Part shown: piece after piece, positions 43,818 through 52,050 of the stretch
Layout of the letters: the number at the start of each line of letters is the position of its first letter
Position numbering within the stretch: the first letter of the stretch is position 1
Assembly (NCBI GenBank): GCA_047975195.1
Contig: JBKEDB010000087.1
Coordinates: forward strand, 1-64,000
Direction of reading: 5' to 3'
Length of the DNA: 64,000 nt
From: Cumulibacter sp047975195
GTDB lineage: Bacteria > Actinomycetota > Actinomycetes > Mycobacteriales > Antricoccaceae
Notes under the pieces: model-generated
Seen by the model: the letters and a program-made list of their open reading frames with translations, nothing else
Databases searched by the model: none
What the model was told of the DNA's origin: nothing
Made by a program: the position numbers and the translations under genes

Positions 43818-44197
43818 GCCTCGCCCTCGGTGGTCGGTCCGGCAGCGGCGAACGGAATGGTTGGGCAATCACGCCACAGGCGGGGCAGGTCATAGAAGTT
43901 TCGTTCGTCGGAGTGCTGCACATGTACGACGATGTCGACATAGTCCAGCAGTACCCATCGGCCCTCGCGTGCCCCTTCACGACGTACCGGCTTGAGCTGC
44001 TCGGCCAGCAGCGCTTCTTCGACGGCGTCGGTAATAGCGTTGGCCTGCCGCTCATTGGTCGCGGTGACGACGACGAAGCAGTCGGTAATAACCAATTGGT
44101 CGCTGACATCGATGATCACGATGTCCTCACCCAATTTGCTGTCGGCTGCGGTAGCGGCGATGGTGGCGATCTCTATCGACCGCTCGGTGGCTGTCAT
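43814..44197 (-). CDS. rsfS: Ribosome silencing factor RsfS
   Basis: A 127-residue RsfS/Iojap protein that binds L14 and blocks subunit joining in starvation. The signature GEDIVIIDVSDQLVITDCFVVVTATNERQANAITDAVEE followed by EGRWVLLDYVDIVVHVQHSDERNFYDLPRLWRDCP is fully conserved. It is translationally coupled to the phosphatase gene and lies 23 nt after nadD, the usual order. Confidence 0.97.
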   Translation of the reverse strand: MTATERSIEIATIAATAADSKLGEDIVIIDVSDQLVITDCFVVVTATNERQANAITDAVEEALLAEQLKPVRREGAREGRWVLLDYVDIVVHVQHSDERNFYDLPRLWRDCPTIPFAAAGPTTEGEA

Positions 44198-44220
44198 GGG
44201 GGTGTTGCGCTCCTTAGCGG

Positions 44221-44805
44221 CTACTGCTCGCGGTACAGGTGTCGTTTCTCGATGTACTGCACGACCCCGTCAGGCACGAGATACCAGACTGGCATTCCGC
44301 GCGAACGCCGCGCGCGGCAGTCCGTCGACGAGATCGCCAATGCCGGCACCTCCACTAAGGTAACCGTTCCGTCGGGCAAGCCACTGTCGTCGAGATGGTA
44401 GCCCGGGCGCGTGACCGCGATGAAGTGCGCGAGGTCGAACATGTCCTGATGATCTTTCCATCCCAGGATCTGATGCAGCGCGTCGGCACCGGTGATGAAG
44501 AATAGCTCCGCGTGCGGGTACTGCCGACGCAGATCGTGCAGGGTGTCGATGGTGTACGTCGGGCCGGGACGGTCGATATCGACTCGGCTGACCGAAAACC
44601 GCGGATTCGACGCCGTCGCGATCACGGTCATCAGATAGCGGTCCTCGGCCGGCGACACGACACTGTTCGCCTTCTGCCACGGCTGCCCGGTCGGGACGAA
44701 GATCACCTCGTCCAGGCCGAACAGCGACGCCACCTCCGAGGCGGCCGACAAGTGACCGTTGTGCACCGGGTCGAAGGTGCCGCCCATGATGCCAAGACGC
44801 GTCAT
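44221..44805 (-). CDS. nadD: Nicotinate-nucleotide adenylyltransferase
   Basis: A 194-residue enzyme that makes nicotinate adenine dinucleotide in NAD synthesis. The nucleotidyltransferase signature GGTFDPVHNGHLSAA holds the HxGH-like motif, PTGQPWQK is the substrate loop, and ISSTDCRARRSRGMPVWYLVPDGVVQYI is the ISxxxIR-type C-terminal motif with Cys-Arg in place of Ile-Arg. It lies 9 nt after the VWA gene. Confidence 0.96.
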   Translation of the reverse strand: MTRLGIMGGTFDPVHNGHLSAASEVASLFGLDEVIFVPTGQPWQKANSVVSPAEDRYLMTVIATASNPRFSVSRVDIDRPGPTYTIDTLHDLRRQYPHAELFFITGADALHQILGWKDHQDMFDLAHFIAVTRPGYHLDDSGLPDGTVTLVEVPALAISSTDCRARRSRGMPVWYLVPDGVVQYIEKRHLYREQ

Positions 44806-44814
44806 GGACGAGCC

Positions 44815-46257
44815 TTAAGCACCCGGCAGCATGTCGTGAACGAAATCTGCAAGCTGCTGCGCCGTACGGCATTCCTTCATTTCGATGACATCCGCGTAGC
44901 GTGTGGCCACCGAGTCGCCGCTGCCCCACATGCGCTGCGCCTCGGGGTTCAGCCAGTACGCGTGTCGAGCACGGCTGACCATCTTCTTGAGGGTCTGCAG
45001 CGACGGATCACGATAGTTACTGCGCGCGTCGCCGAGGATCAGCAGGCTGGTCTTCGGCCCGATGGCCTCAGGCCACTTTTCCTCAAAGATCTCGAACGCG
45101 TGCCCGTAATCAGAGTGACCGTCGAACCACACCAGGTTCGCCTCGTTACCGATCCGCTGTACCGCGCGCGGCAGGTCCTCGCCCGGCGAGAAAAACGAGG
45201 TGACCTCGTCCGTGGTGTCCACGAACGCGAACGCGCGTACCTTCGAGAACTGCTCTCGCAAGGCGGCGGTCAGCATCAACGTGAAGTGTGAGAAGCCCGC
45301 AACCGAACCTGACACATCGCACAACACGACCAACTCTGGTTTGTGCTGTTTACGCGGCTTGTGATGGGTGTTGATCGGGATGCCGCCGGTCGCCAACGAC
45401 GCACGCACTGTCCGCCGGAAATCCAGTCGGCCGCTGCGGCCCAGCCGACGCCGCGCGGCCAGACGACTGGCAAGGCGCCGAGCCAACGGGTGCACCGTAC
45501 GCCGCAGTTCGGCGAGATCGTCGCTCTGCGCCCGCAGGAAGTCGACCTGATCCGCCATCGGGCGCACCGTGGTCTTGGCGACCTGTTCCTTACCGCGATC
45601 CTCGGCCACCCGGCGTCGTACCTCGGCATCGACGTACTGCCGGAACTCGGCGAGGCGGTCCTTGATGGTCTGCCGAGCCACCTGCTCCTGCATGCCGCCG
45701 CGCTCGGACTCGGCCTTGTTCAGCAGTCCGTCCAGCAACTGCGCCACCAGGGTGTCGGGGTTGAGCGCACGCATGACTCGGTACGAGTAGTACGACTCAC
45801 GTCCGCCGCCGGCCGCCCCCTTACCCAACTTGGAGACGGCCCGACGCGCGAGCCGCTTCAGCGTTTCGGAGTCGCCGTCCATCAGCGCATCGGCCAGTGC
45901 CTTACGCCAGGCATCGATATCGGGTTCACCGTCGCCGGACTCCCCGTCGCCGTCCTCGCCATCCTGGCCGGGATCGCCAGCGCCGGCTTCTCCGAGCGCC
46001 TCGCCATCGCCGGTAGCCAGCGGCCACCACAGATCGAACATCGTGTCGAAGGCCAGGCGGTACGCCGGACGCTTCACACAGACGGTTGCCAGACCTTCAC
46101 GCAGATCCTCACGGTTAATGACGTCGACCGCCGCGAAGACCGAGGCCGTGTCCACGCATTCACCCACACCTACGGGGATTCCGGCCCCGCGCAGCGCTGC
46201 GACGAACCCGGTGAGGTGCGCCAGCAGGCCCTTCGTCTCAACGGTCGCGGTGCTCAT
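44815..46257 (-). CDS. VWA-domain (CoxE-like) protein paired with MoxR ATPase
   Basis: A 480-residue protein with a CoxE-like von Willebrand A domain. The N-terminal half is helical with an acidic low-complexity segment (about residues 85-110, GEDGDGESGDGEPDIDAW). The VWA MIDAS is seen in LVVLCDVSGSVAGFSHFTL (DxSxS), with the later TSLLILGDARSNYRDP strand. Such proteins work with MoxR AAA ATPases to assemble or remodel protein or metal complexes. It follows the MoxR gene after one base. An equivalent pair sits between nadD and proA in mycobacteria. Confidence 0.88.
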   Translation of the reverse strand: MSTATVETKGLLAHLTGFVAALRGAGIPVGVGECVDTASVFAAVDVINREDLREGLATVCVKRPAYRLAFDTMFDLWWPLATGDGEALGEAGAGDPGQDGEDGDGESGDGEPDIDAWRKALADALMDGDSETLKRLARRAVSKLGKGAAGGGRESYYSYRVMRALNPDTLVAQLLDGLLNKAESERGGMQEQVARQTIKDRLAEFRQYVDAEVRRRVAEDRGKEQVAKTTVRPMADQVDFLRAQSDDLAELRRTVHPLARRLASRLAARRRLGRSGRLDFRRTVRASLATGGIPINTHHKPRKQHKPELVVLCDVSGSVAGFSHFTLMLTAALREQFSKVRAFAFVDTTDEVTSFFSPGEDLPRAVQRIGNEANLVWFDGHSDYGHAFEIFEEKWPEAIGPKTSLLILGDARSNYRDPSLQTLKKMVSRARHAYWLNPEAQRMWGSGDSVATRYADVIEMKECRTAQQLADFVHDMLPGA

Positions 46258-46258
46258 G

Positions 46259-47179
46259 TCAGTTCAGCCGCAACTCACCGGCGGCCTTAGCCGCGTCGCT
46301 GGCGTGCTTCAGCACCACGCCGAGCGTTTCCTTGACCGCCGCCTCGTCCAGGGTGTTCAGCCCCAAGGCGAGCAGCGTCTGCGCCCAGTCGATCGTTTCA
46401 GCGATCGAGGGCGACTTCTTCAATTCCATCGCGCGCAACGCGCGTGCCGTACGCACGATCTGATCGGCCAGCGCCGGGGCGATGTCCGGGACGCGCGAGA
46501 CGATGATGTCGCGCTCACGCTCCGGGCCCGGGTAGTCCAGGTGCAGATACAGGGCCCGACGCTTGAGCGCCTCGGACAACTCGCGAGTCGCGTTCGAGGT
46601 CAGTAGCACGAACGGACGGCGCTTCGCGTGCACCGTACCCATCTCCGGAATGGTGACCTGGAAGTCCGAGAGGATTTCCAGCAGTAGGCCCTCAACTTCG
46701 ACGTCCGATTTGTCGATCTCATCGATCAGCAGGACGGTGGGATCCTCGCGGCGAATCGCGGTCAGCAGCGGACGCTCGAGCAAGAACTCGTCACTGAAGA
46801 TGTCATCACTCGCGTCGTCCCACGTCTCACCGGACGCCGTGGCCGTATTGCTACCCTGCTGGATCCGAAGCAACTGCTTCTTGTAGTTCCACTCATACAG
46901 CGCGCGGGCCTCGTCCAAGCCCTCGTAGCACTGCAGCCGGACGATGTCCGATCGCGTCGCTTCTGCGATCGCCTTCGCCAACTCGGTCTTACCGACACCT
47001 GCCGGACCCTCGACCAGCAACGGCTTACCCAGACGGTCGGCCAGGAACACCGTGGTGGCGGTGGCGCGGTCGGCAAGGTATCCGGCCTGGCCAAGACGAA
47101 TCAGGACATCGTCGACGCCGCCGAACTGGGGACGGTGCTGGGCACCGATAGGGGCACTCGCGGACTGTTCAACGCTCAA
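46259..47179 (-). CDS. MoxR-type AAA+ ATPase
   Basis: A 306-residue MoxR-family AAA ATPase. Walker A is LLVEGPAGVGKTELAKAIA and Walker B is VLLIDEIDKSDVEVEGLLLEIL. Sensor 1 is FVLLTSNATRELSEALKRR, which also holds the arginine finger, and the C-terminal lid has RALRAMELKKSPSIAETIDWAQTLLALG. I chose TTG 47179 because GAGGTGG lies upstream at good spacing; TTG 47194 is possible. It presumably acts with the VWA protein encoded next. Confidence 0.9.
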   Translation of the reverse strand: MSVEQSASAPIGAQHRPQFGGVDDVLIRLGQAGYLADRATATTVFLADRLGKPLLVEGPAGVGKTELAKAIAEATRSDIVRLQCYEGLDEARALYEWNYKKQLLRIQQGSNTATASGETWDDASDDIFSDEFLLERPLLTAIRREDPTVLLIDEIDKSDVEVEGLLLEILSDFQVTIPEMGTVHAKRRPFVLLTSNATRELSEALKRRALYLHLDYPGPERERDIIVSRVPDIAPALADQIVRTARALRAMELKKSPSIAETIDWAQTLLALGLNTLDEAAVKETLGVVLKHASDAAKAAGELRLN

Positions 47180-47310
47180 CGCAGACCACCTCAATAGAAC
47201 TTGACGTTGGAATCACTTTACCGAATCTCGTTCGGGTACGTTACGCCGGATTGTCGCGCAGAGCACATCCAGTGCCCCGGGTCACAGCTCACGTTCCGTG
47301 TGATAACGCC

Positions 47311-48579
47311 TCAACTGGCGGGTCTGGTTTGGCCCTCGCCGTGCACGACATACGTGGTGGTCGTCAGCTCTGGCAGCGCCATCGGGCCGCGCGCATGCAG
47401 TTTCTGCGTTGAGATGCCGATCTCGGCGCCAAACCCGAACTCTCCGCCGTCGGTGAACGCGGTCGACGCGTTCACCATGACGGCGGCGGCGTCGACGCGC
47501 ATCGTGAACTCGCGCGATGCGTGCAGCGACGATGTCACGATCGCTTCGGTGTGCCCGCTGGAGTGCGCCCGGATGTGGGCGATCGCATCGTCGATCGAAT
47601 CAACGACGCCGACGTTGAGGTCCAGCGACAGGTATTCGGTGTCCCAGTCTGCCTGGGTCGCCGGAACCACCAAGGCACCGAGCAACTGCTGGGTGCGCTC
47701 GTCGCCATGCAGGGTTACCGATGCGTCGCCGAGCGCCTTGGCCACGCGCGGCAGGAACTGCTCGGCGATGTCCGCGTGCACCAGCAGCGTCTCAGCGGCG
47801 TTACATACGCTCGGACGGCGCGCTTTGGAGTTCACGACGATCTCCTCGGCCATCTGCAGATCGGCGGCGGCGTCGACATAGACGTGTACGATGCCGATCC
47901 CGGTCTCGATCACGGGCACCGTGGAATCGGTGACGACCCGCTGGATCAGCCCGGCGCCACCACGCGGAATCACGACGTCCACAAGCCCCCGCGCGTGTAG
48001 CAACGCAGCGACCGTTGAGCGATCGGTCGCCGGAACTGCCTGAATCGCATCGGCTGGTACGCCGCTCGCGGCACACGCGTCGCGCAGCACCTGCACCAGA
48101 GCTGCGTTGGACTCGCGCGCCGAGGACGAACCGCGCAGCAATACGGCGTTACCGGACTTCAGGCATAGTCCTGCGGCATCGACAGTGACGTTCGGACGCC
48201 CCTCGTAGATCATCCCGACGACACCCATCGGCACCCGCAGCTGCTGGACGCGCACACCATTCGGCAGCGTGTAGCCGCGAATCACCTCGCCGACCGGATC
48301 CGGTAGCGATGCGACCATTCGTAACTGTTCGGCGATAGCCGCGATTCGCTCGACGCTCAGCGCGAGGCGGTCGATCATTGCCTCGCTGATCCCGTCGGCC
48401 CGCGCGCGTTCAATATCGCGCGCGTTGACATCCAGCACGATCTCGGTGTGCTTCACCAGCGCGTCGGCCATGGCGTGGAGCGCCGCGTCCTTCACACCAC
48501 GCGGCAGCACGGACAGGTCCCCGGCTGCGACGCGGGCCCGTTGCCCGAGTGAATGGATGATCGTGGTGGCATCTGACAT
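47311..48579 (-). CDS. proA: Gamma-glutamyl phosphate reductase
   Basis: A 422-residue enzyme that reduces gamma-glutamyl phosphate to the semialdehyde in proline synthesis. The aldehyde-dehydrogenase-like fold shows RVPMGVVGMIYEGRPNVTVDAAGLCLKSGNAVLLRGSS. The catalytic cysteine lies in KARRPSVCNAAETLLVH, and SLHASREFTMRVDAAAVMVNASTAFTDGGEFGFGAEIGIST is the proA signature. It lies 9 nt after proB, its pathway partner. Confidence 0.97.
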   Translation of the reverse strand: MSDATTIIHSLGQRARVAAGDLSVLPRGVKDAALHAMADALVKHTEIVLDVNARDIERARADGISEAMIDRLALSVERIAAIAEQLRMVASLPDPVGEVIRGYTLPNGVRVQQLRVPMGVVGMIYEGRPNVTVDAAGLCLKSGNAVLLRGSSSARESNAALVQVLRDACAASGVPADAIQAVPATDRSTVAALLHARGLVDVVIPRGGAGLIQRVVTDSTVPVIETGIGIVHVYVDAAADLQMAEEIVVNSKARRPSVCNAAETLLVHADIAEQFLPRVAKALGDASVTLHGDERTQQLLGALVVPATQADWDTEYLSLDLNVGVVDSIDDAIAHIRAHSSGHTEAIVTSSLHASREFTMRVDAAAVMVNASTAFTDGGEFGFGAEIGISTQKLHARGPMALPELTTTTYVVHGEGQTRPAS

Positions 48580-48588
48580 GTGTTCTCC

Positions 48589-49722
48589 TCACAGGACGGC
48601 GATGTCGTCGCGGTGCATTACCTCGCGACGATTGCCGACGTCCAGTTCCTGCGTCTGCTTCCCCATCATCGCGCCCACCGCGCGAGACGGGTATTGCACG
48701 AGTCCGCGGGCGATCGGCGCGCCATCGGCGGCGATGAGCTCGACCGCGTCCCCAGCATCAAAGTTACCGCGCACGTCGATGATCCCGGCCGGCAGTAGCG
48801 AGCTGCGCCGTACTGCTACGGCCCGTACGGCGCCAGCGTCCAGCACGATCTGCCCACGCGGTTCACTCGCCCAGCGCAACCAGAACAGTTTCAGCGGCGG
48901 CCGCTTGCCCATCGCCGGCACGAACGTGCCGACCCGTTGACCGGCGATAGCCTGCCGCGCCAGTGCGGTGGAGGTGATGATGACCGAGGTACCCGCGCCG
49001 GAGGCGATGCGGGCACTGTTGAGTTTGGTGGCCATCCCACCGGTGCCCACGCCCGCGCTCGCGGCGCCGGACGTGTCGACGCGGGCAAGGTCCCGTACAT
49101 CGCGGACGACTGAGATCAGATTCGCGGGTCCCTTCGCGGGATTGGCGTCGTACACCCCGTCAACGTCCGAGAGCAGCACCAGACCCTGCGCACTGACCAG
49201 ATGAGCCGTCAGCGCGGCGAGCCGATCGTTATCGCCGAATCTGATCTCATCGGTCGCCACGGCGTCGTTCTCGTTCACGATCGGTATAACGCCAAGTCCC
49301 AGCAGGCGGTCGAGGTTGCGTTGCGCGTTGCGGTGATGGGTACGCCGCTGTAGGTCGTCCGCGGTCAGCAACACCTGCCCGACCCGCAGCCCATGACGAG
49401 CGAAGGCCGAAGCGTATGCCTCGGCTAGCAGCAGTTGCCCCACACTAGCGGCAGCTTGCTGAGTGGCCAGATCCCGCGGGCGGCGACGCAGCGCGAGCGG
49501 TTCGAGTCCGGCCGCGATCGCGCCGGAGGACACCAGCACGATCTCCCGTCCGCCGGCGACTGTTTCGGCCACCACGTCGGCCAGGAAGGCGATCCGTTCG
49601 ATGTCTAGGCCCGTCGCCCCGTGGCTTCCGGGCTTCGTCAGCGAACTCGAGCCGACCTTGACGACGATGCGCTTGGCCGCGCCGAGCTCGGCATGCTCGG
49701 TGCCGACTTGCTCAGTTGCCAT
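48589..49722 (-). CDS. proB: Glutamate 5-kinase
   Basis: A 377-residue kinase catalysing the first step of proline synthesis. The amino acid kinase domain has RIVVKVGSSSLTKPG, IVLVSSGAIAAGLEPL, IVNENDAVATDEIRFGDNDRLAALTAHLV and GTGGMATKLNSARIASGAG. A C-terminal PUA domain follows (GQIVLDAGAVRAVAVRRSSLLPAGIIDVRG). The start overlaps the end of obgE by 11 nt, so obgE, proB and proA are likely co-transcribed. Confidence 0.97.
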   Translation of the reverse strand: MATEQVGTEHAELGAAKRIVVKVGSSSLTKPGSHGATGLDIERIAFLADVVAETVAGGREIVLVSSGAIAAGLEPLALRRRPRDLATQQAAASVGQLLLAEAYASAFARHGLRVGQVLLTADDLQRRTHHRNAQRNLDRLLGLGVIPIVNENDAVATDEIRFGDNDRLAALTAHLVSAQGLVLLSDVDGVYDANPAKGPANLISVVRDVRDLARVDTSGAASAGVGTGGMATKLNSARIASGAGTSVIITSTALARQAIAGQRVGTFVPAMGKRPPLKLFWLRWASEPRGQIVLDAGAVRAVAVRRSSLLPAGIIDVRGNFDAGDAVELIAADGAPIARGLVQYPSRAVGAMMGKQTQELDVGNRREVMHRDDIAVL

Positions 49723-51190
49723 CGTCCTCTCCGATCACGTACCCGTCCGACTCCTGGATTTCATACGGCATGCGACGCTGGCGCTTAGCCGCGCGACGTT
49801 CATCCGCTGAAGGCCGGTCTGCGGTCTGCGCCGCCTCCAGCCTCGGGTCGGTGCCACGATGCCCAAACGCGACAACACCTGTTTCACCGGCGACCGATTC
49901 GGCCGTCGGTTCCCACGCGAAGGTGACTCCGCCGATGGTGACGTCACAGCCCGGCAGCGCGCCGTGCCGCGATAGCGCAGCCTCCACGCCGAGTTTCGCC
50001 AGCCGGTCGGCGAGGAAGCCGACAGCTTCGTCATTGGTGAAGTCAGTCTGTCGGATCCAGCGCACCGGCTTAGAGCCCTCGACGATGAATCCGCCGTCAC
50101 TATCGGGGTCCGGTACGACGGTGAACTCCTGGCCGCCGATCGTCTTGGGCCGGATGATGACCCGCGGTGCCTCGTGCACCTCATGCTGCAGACGGTGTTG
50201 CTCCACCGCAGCACCGAGGGCGAATTTCAACGCATCCAGCCCTTCATGGGTCACCGCTGAGATCGCGAATACCTGAAATCCGCGCTCACGCAACTCAGCG
50301 GTGACGAAATCAGCGAGTTCTCGGGCCTCCGGAACATCGATCTTGGTCAGCGCGACGATCGTCGCCCGCTGAGCGAGTTCACCGTATTCGTCGAGCTCAC
50401 GCACCAACGCGTCGATGTCCGAGACCGGGTCACGCCCCGGCTCCAACGTCGCACAGTCCACCACGTGCACCAATACCGACGTGCGCTCCACGTGCCGTAG
50501 AAAGTCCAGACCGAGCCCACGGCCCTGCGCCGCGCCGGGGATCAGCCCGGGTACGTCGGCGACCGTGTAGGTGCTCCCGCCGGCTTGGACGACGCCGAGG
50601 TTGGGCACCAGGGTGGTGAACGGATAGTCGGCGATCTTGGGACGTGCCGCTGAGATGACCGAGATCAGCGAGGACTTACCCGCCGACGGAAATCCGACGA
50701 GGCCGACGTCGGCAACCGACTTCAGTTCGAGCACGACGTTGGCTTCCTCGCCCGGCTCGCCCAGCAGCGCGAAGCCGGGAGCCTTGCGCCGCGATGTCGC
50801 CAACGCCGCGGTGCCGAGTCCGCCTCGCCCCCCGGGGGAAACGACGTACTCGCTGCCGGCGACGGCCAGGTCGGCGAGCACCTCGCCGTCCTTGGTGGTG
50901 ACAACCGTGCCGGGCGGTACCCGTAGCGTCAGGTGCTCGCCATTGGCGCCGGCGCGATGCTTCCCCATACCCGGCTTGCCGTTGCCGGCGCGCTGATGCG
51001 GCCGGTAATGGAAATCCAGCAACGTATGGACGTTAGCGTCGGCGACGAGGCGTACGTCGCCGCCGTTACCGCCGTTACCGCCGTCGGGACCGCCCAACGG
51101 CTTGAACTTCTCGCGATGGACCGAGACACAGCCGTGTCCACCGTTACCGCCGGAGACGTGCAAAACGGTGCGGTCGATGAAATCAGCCAT
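49712..51190 (-). CDS. obgE: GTPase ObgE/CgtA
   Basis: A 492-residue GTPase involved in 50S assembly and stringent control. The glycine-rich Obg fold is at the N-terminus (VSGGNGGHGCVSVHREKFKPLGGPDGGNGGNGG). The G domain has GFPSAGKSSLI, DVPGLIPGAAQGRGLG and ALTKIDV. The OCT domain follows near residue 340 and a basic tail ends the protein. It lies behind rplU-rpmA in the standard order but is separated by a terminator. Confidence 0.97.
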   Translation of the reverse strand: MADFIDRTVLHVSGGNGGHGCVSVHREKFKPLGGPDGGNGGNGGDVRLVADANVHTLLDFHYRPHQRAGNGKPGMGKHRAGANGEHLTLRVPPGTVVTTKDGEVLADLAVAGSEYVVSPGGRGGLGTAALATSRRKAPGFALLGEPGEEANVVLELKSVADVGLVGFPSAGKSSLISVISAARPKIADYPFTTLVPNLGVVQAGGSTYTVADVPGLIPGAAQGRGLGLDFLRHVERTSVLVHVVDCATLEPGRDPVSDIDALVRELDEYGELAQRATIVALTKIDVPEARELADFVTAELRERGFQVFAISAVTHEGLDALKFALGAAVEQHRLQHEVHEAPRVIIRPKTIGGQEFTVVPDPDSDGGFIVEGSKPVRWIRQTDFTNDEAVGFLADRLAKLGVEAALSRHGALPGCDVTIGGVTFAWEPTAESVAGETGVVAFGHRGTDPRLEAAQTADRPSADERRAAKRQRRMPYEIQESDGYVIGEDDGN

Positions 51191-51224
51191 GCGGATCAGG
51201 TCCCTTTGACTCAGATGAAATGAG

Positions 51225-51265
51225 TCGAGGGGCTAGGAGACCCGTCCGGTCCCCTAGCCCCTCGA
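51225..51265 (-). terminator. Terminator of the rplU-rpmA operon
   Basis: TCGAGGGGCTAGG and CCTAGCCCCTCGA form a perfect 13-bp stem with a 15-nt loop, 25 nt beyond the rpmA stop on the minus strand. A T-rich tail (CTCATTTCATC) follows. It separates rpmA from obgE and may be partly read through. Confidence 0.88.
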
Positions 51266-51289
51266 CGAAAGTGTGCTCAGGTGCGAGCC

Positions 51290-51556
51290 TTAGCCCGCTG
51301 CCGTCTCGAGTTCGACGACGCTAACCTGCTTCTTGCCACGTCGCGTACCAAACTCGACCGCGCCGCTCGCCAGGGCGAAGAGGGTGTCATCGCCGCCACG
51401 GCCGACGTTCTCCCCGGGGTGGAAGTGGGTGCCGCGCTGACGAACGATGATCTCGCCTGGCTTGACGACCTGGCCGCCGAAACGCTTCACGCCGAGGCGC
51501 TGGGCGTTGGAATCGCGACCGTTACGGGTTGAGGATGCGCCCTTTTTGCTTGACAT
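51290..51556 (-). CDS. rpmA: Ribosomal protein L27
   Basis: An 88-residue L27 near the peptidyl-transferase centre. The start MSSKKGASSTRNGRDSNAQRLGVKRFGGQ and GTHFHPGENVGRGGDDTLFAL are typical. There is no N-terminal cleavage sequence of the Firmicutes kind. It follows rplU after 12 nt. Confidence 0.98.
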   Translation of the reverse strand: MSSKKGASSTRNGRDSNAQRLGVKRFGGQVVKPGEIIVRQRGTHFHPGENVGRGGDDTLFALASGAVEFGTRRGKKQVSVVELETAAG

Positions 51557-51568
51557 ATCTAAAAACGC

Positions 51569-51883
51569 CTACTTCCCGCTGTTGATTCCGGTGACCTTGA
51601 CCAGCGTCAGCAGCTGACGGTGACCCTGGCGCTTCTTGTAGCCGGTCTTGTTCTTGTACTTGAGGATGTTGATCTTCGGACCCTTGACCTGGTCGACGAT
51701 CTCGGCATCGACAGTGATCTTGGCGAGCGCGCCCGCGTCCGAGGTGACGTCCGCACCGTCGACCACTAGCACGACCGGCAGCGACACCGCAGCACCCGGC
51801 TCGCCCTCGAGCGTCTCGACCTCGAACCGGTCACCCTCGGCGACGCGGTACTGCTTGCCGCCAGTCTTGACTACGGCGTACAC
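51569..51883 (-). CDS. rplU: Ribosomal protein L21
   Basis: A 104-residue L21 binding 23S rRNA. It begins MYAVVKTGGKQYRVAEGDRFEVE and ends in the basic KINILKYKNKTGYKKRQGHRQLLT region, which matches the family. It is the first gene of the rplU-rpmA operon, with a candidate promoter about 100-135 nt upstream. Confidence 0.98.
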   Translation of the reverse strand: MYAVVKTGGKQYRVAEGDRFEVETLEGEPGAAVSLPVVLVVDGADVTSDAGALAKITVDAEIVDQVKGPKINILKYKNKTGYKKRQGHRQLLTLVKVTGINSGK

Positions 51884-51985
51884 GGCAACTCCCTGGTTAC
51901 GTATCTACTCGGGCGCAGGCAGCAATCGCCACCGACGCGTAATGCAAAGTCTTGCGCCTCAGATCGTTACCAGGCGCGACGAACA

Positions 51986-52016
51986 AATATATCGCATCTC
52001 CCCCGGTTGGGGTCAA
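51986..52016 (-). promoter_or_regulatory. Candidate rplU-rpmA promoter
   Basis: On the minus strand TTGACC (-35-like) is followed after 19 nt by TATATT (-10-like) in an AT-rich patch. It lies between the RNase E/G and rplU genes. The spacing is a little long, so this is moderate support. Confidence 0.5.
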
Positions 52017-52050
52017 TGAGTCCCGATCGGACCTGCCTCACATTTTAGGC

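Noticed and set aside
45343..46290. A 315-codon plus-strand frame opposite the VWA gene
   Set aside because: Shadow of the VWA coding frame, with Arg/Gly/His-rich, non-family composition.
44815..47179. CO dehydrogenase or xanthine dehydrogenase maturation cluster
   Set aside because: MoxR and CoxE-like VWA proteins are found in such clusters, but no molybdenum hydroxylase subunit gene is adjacent.
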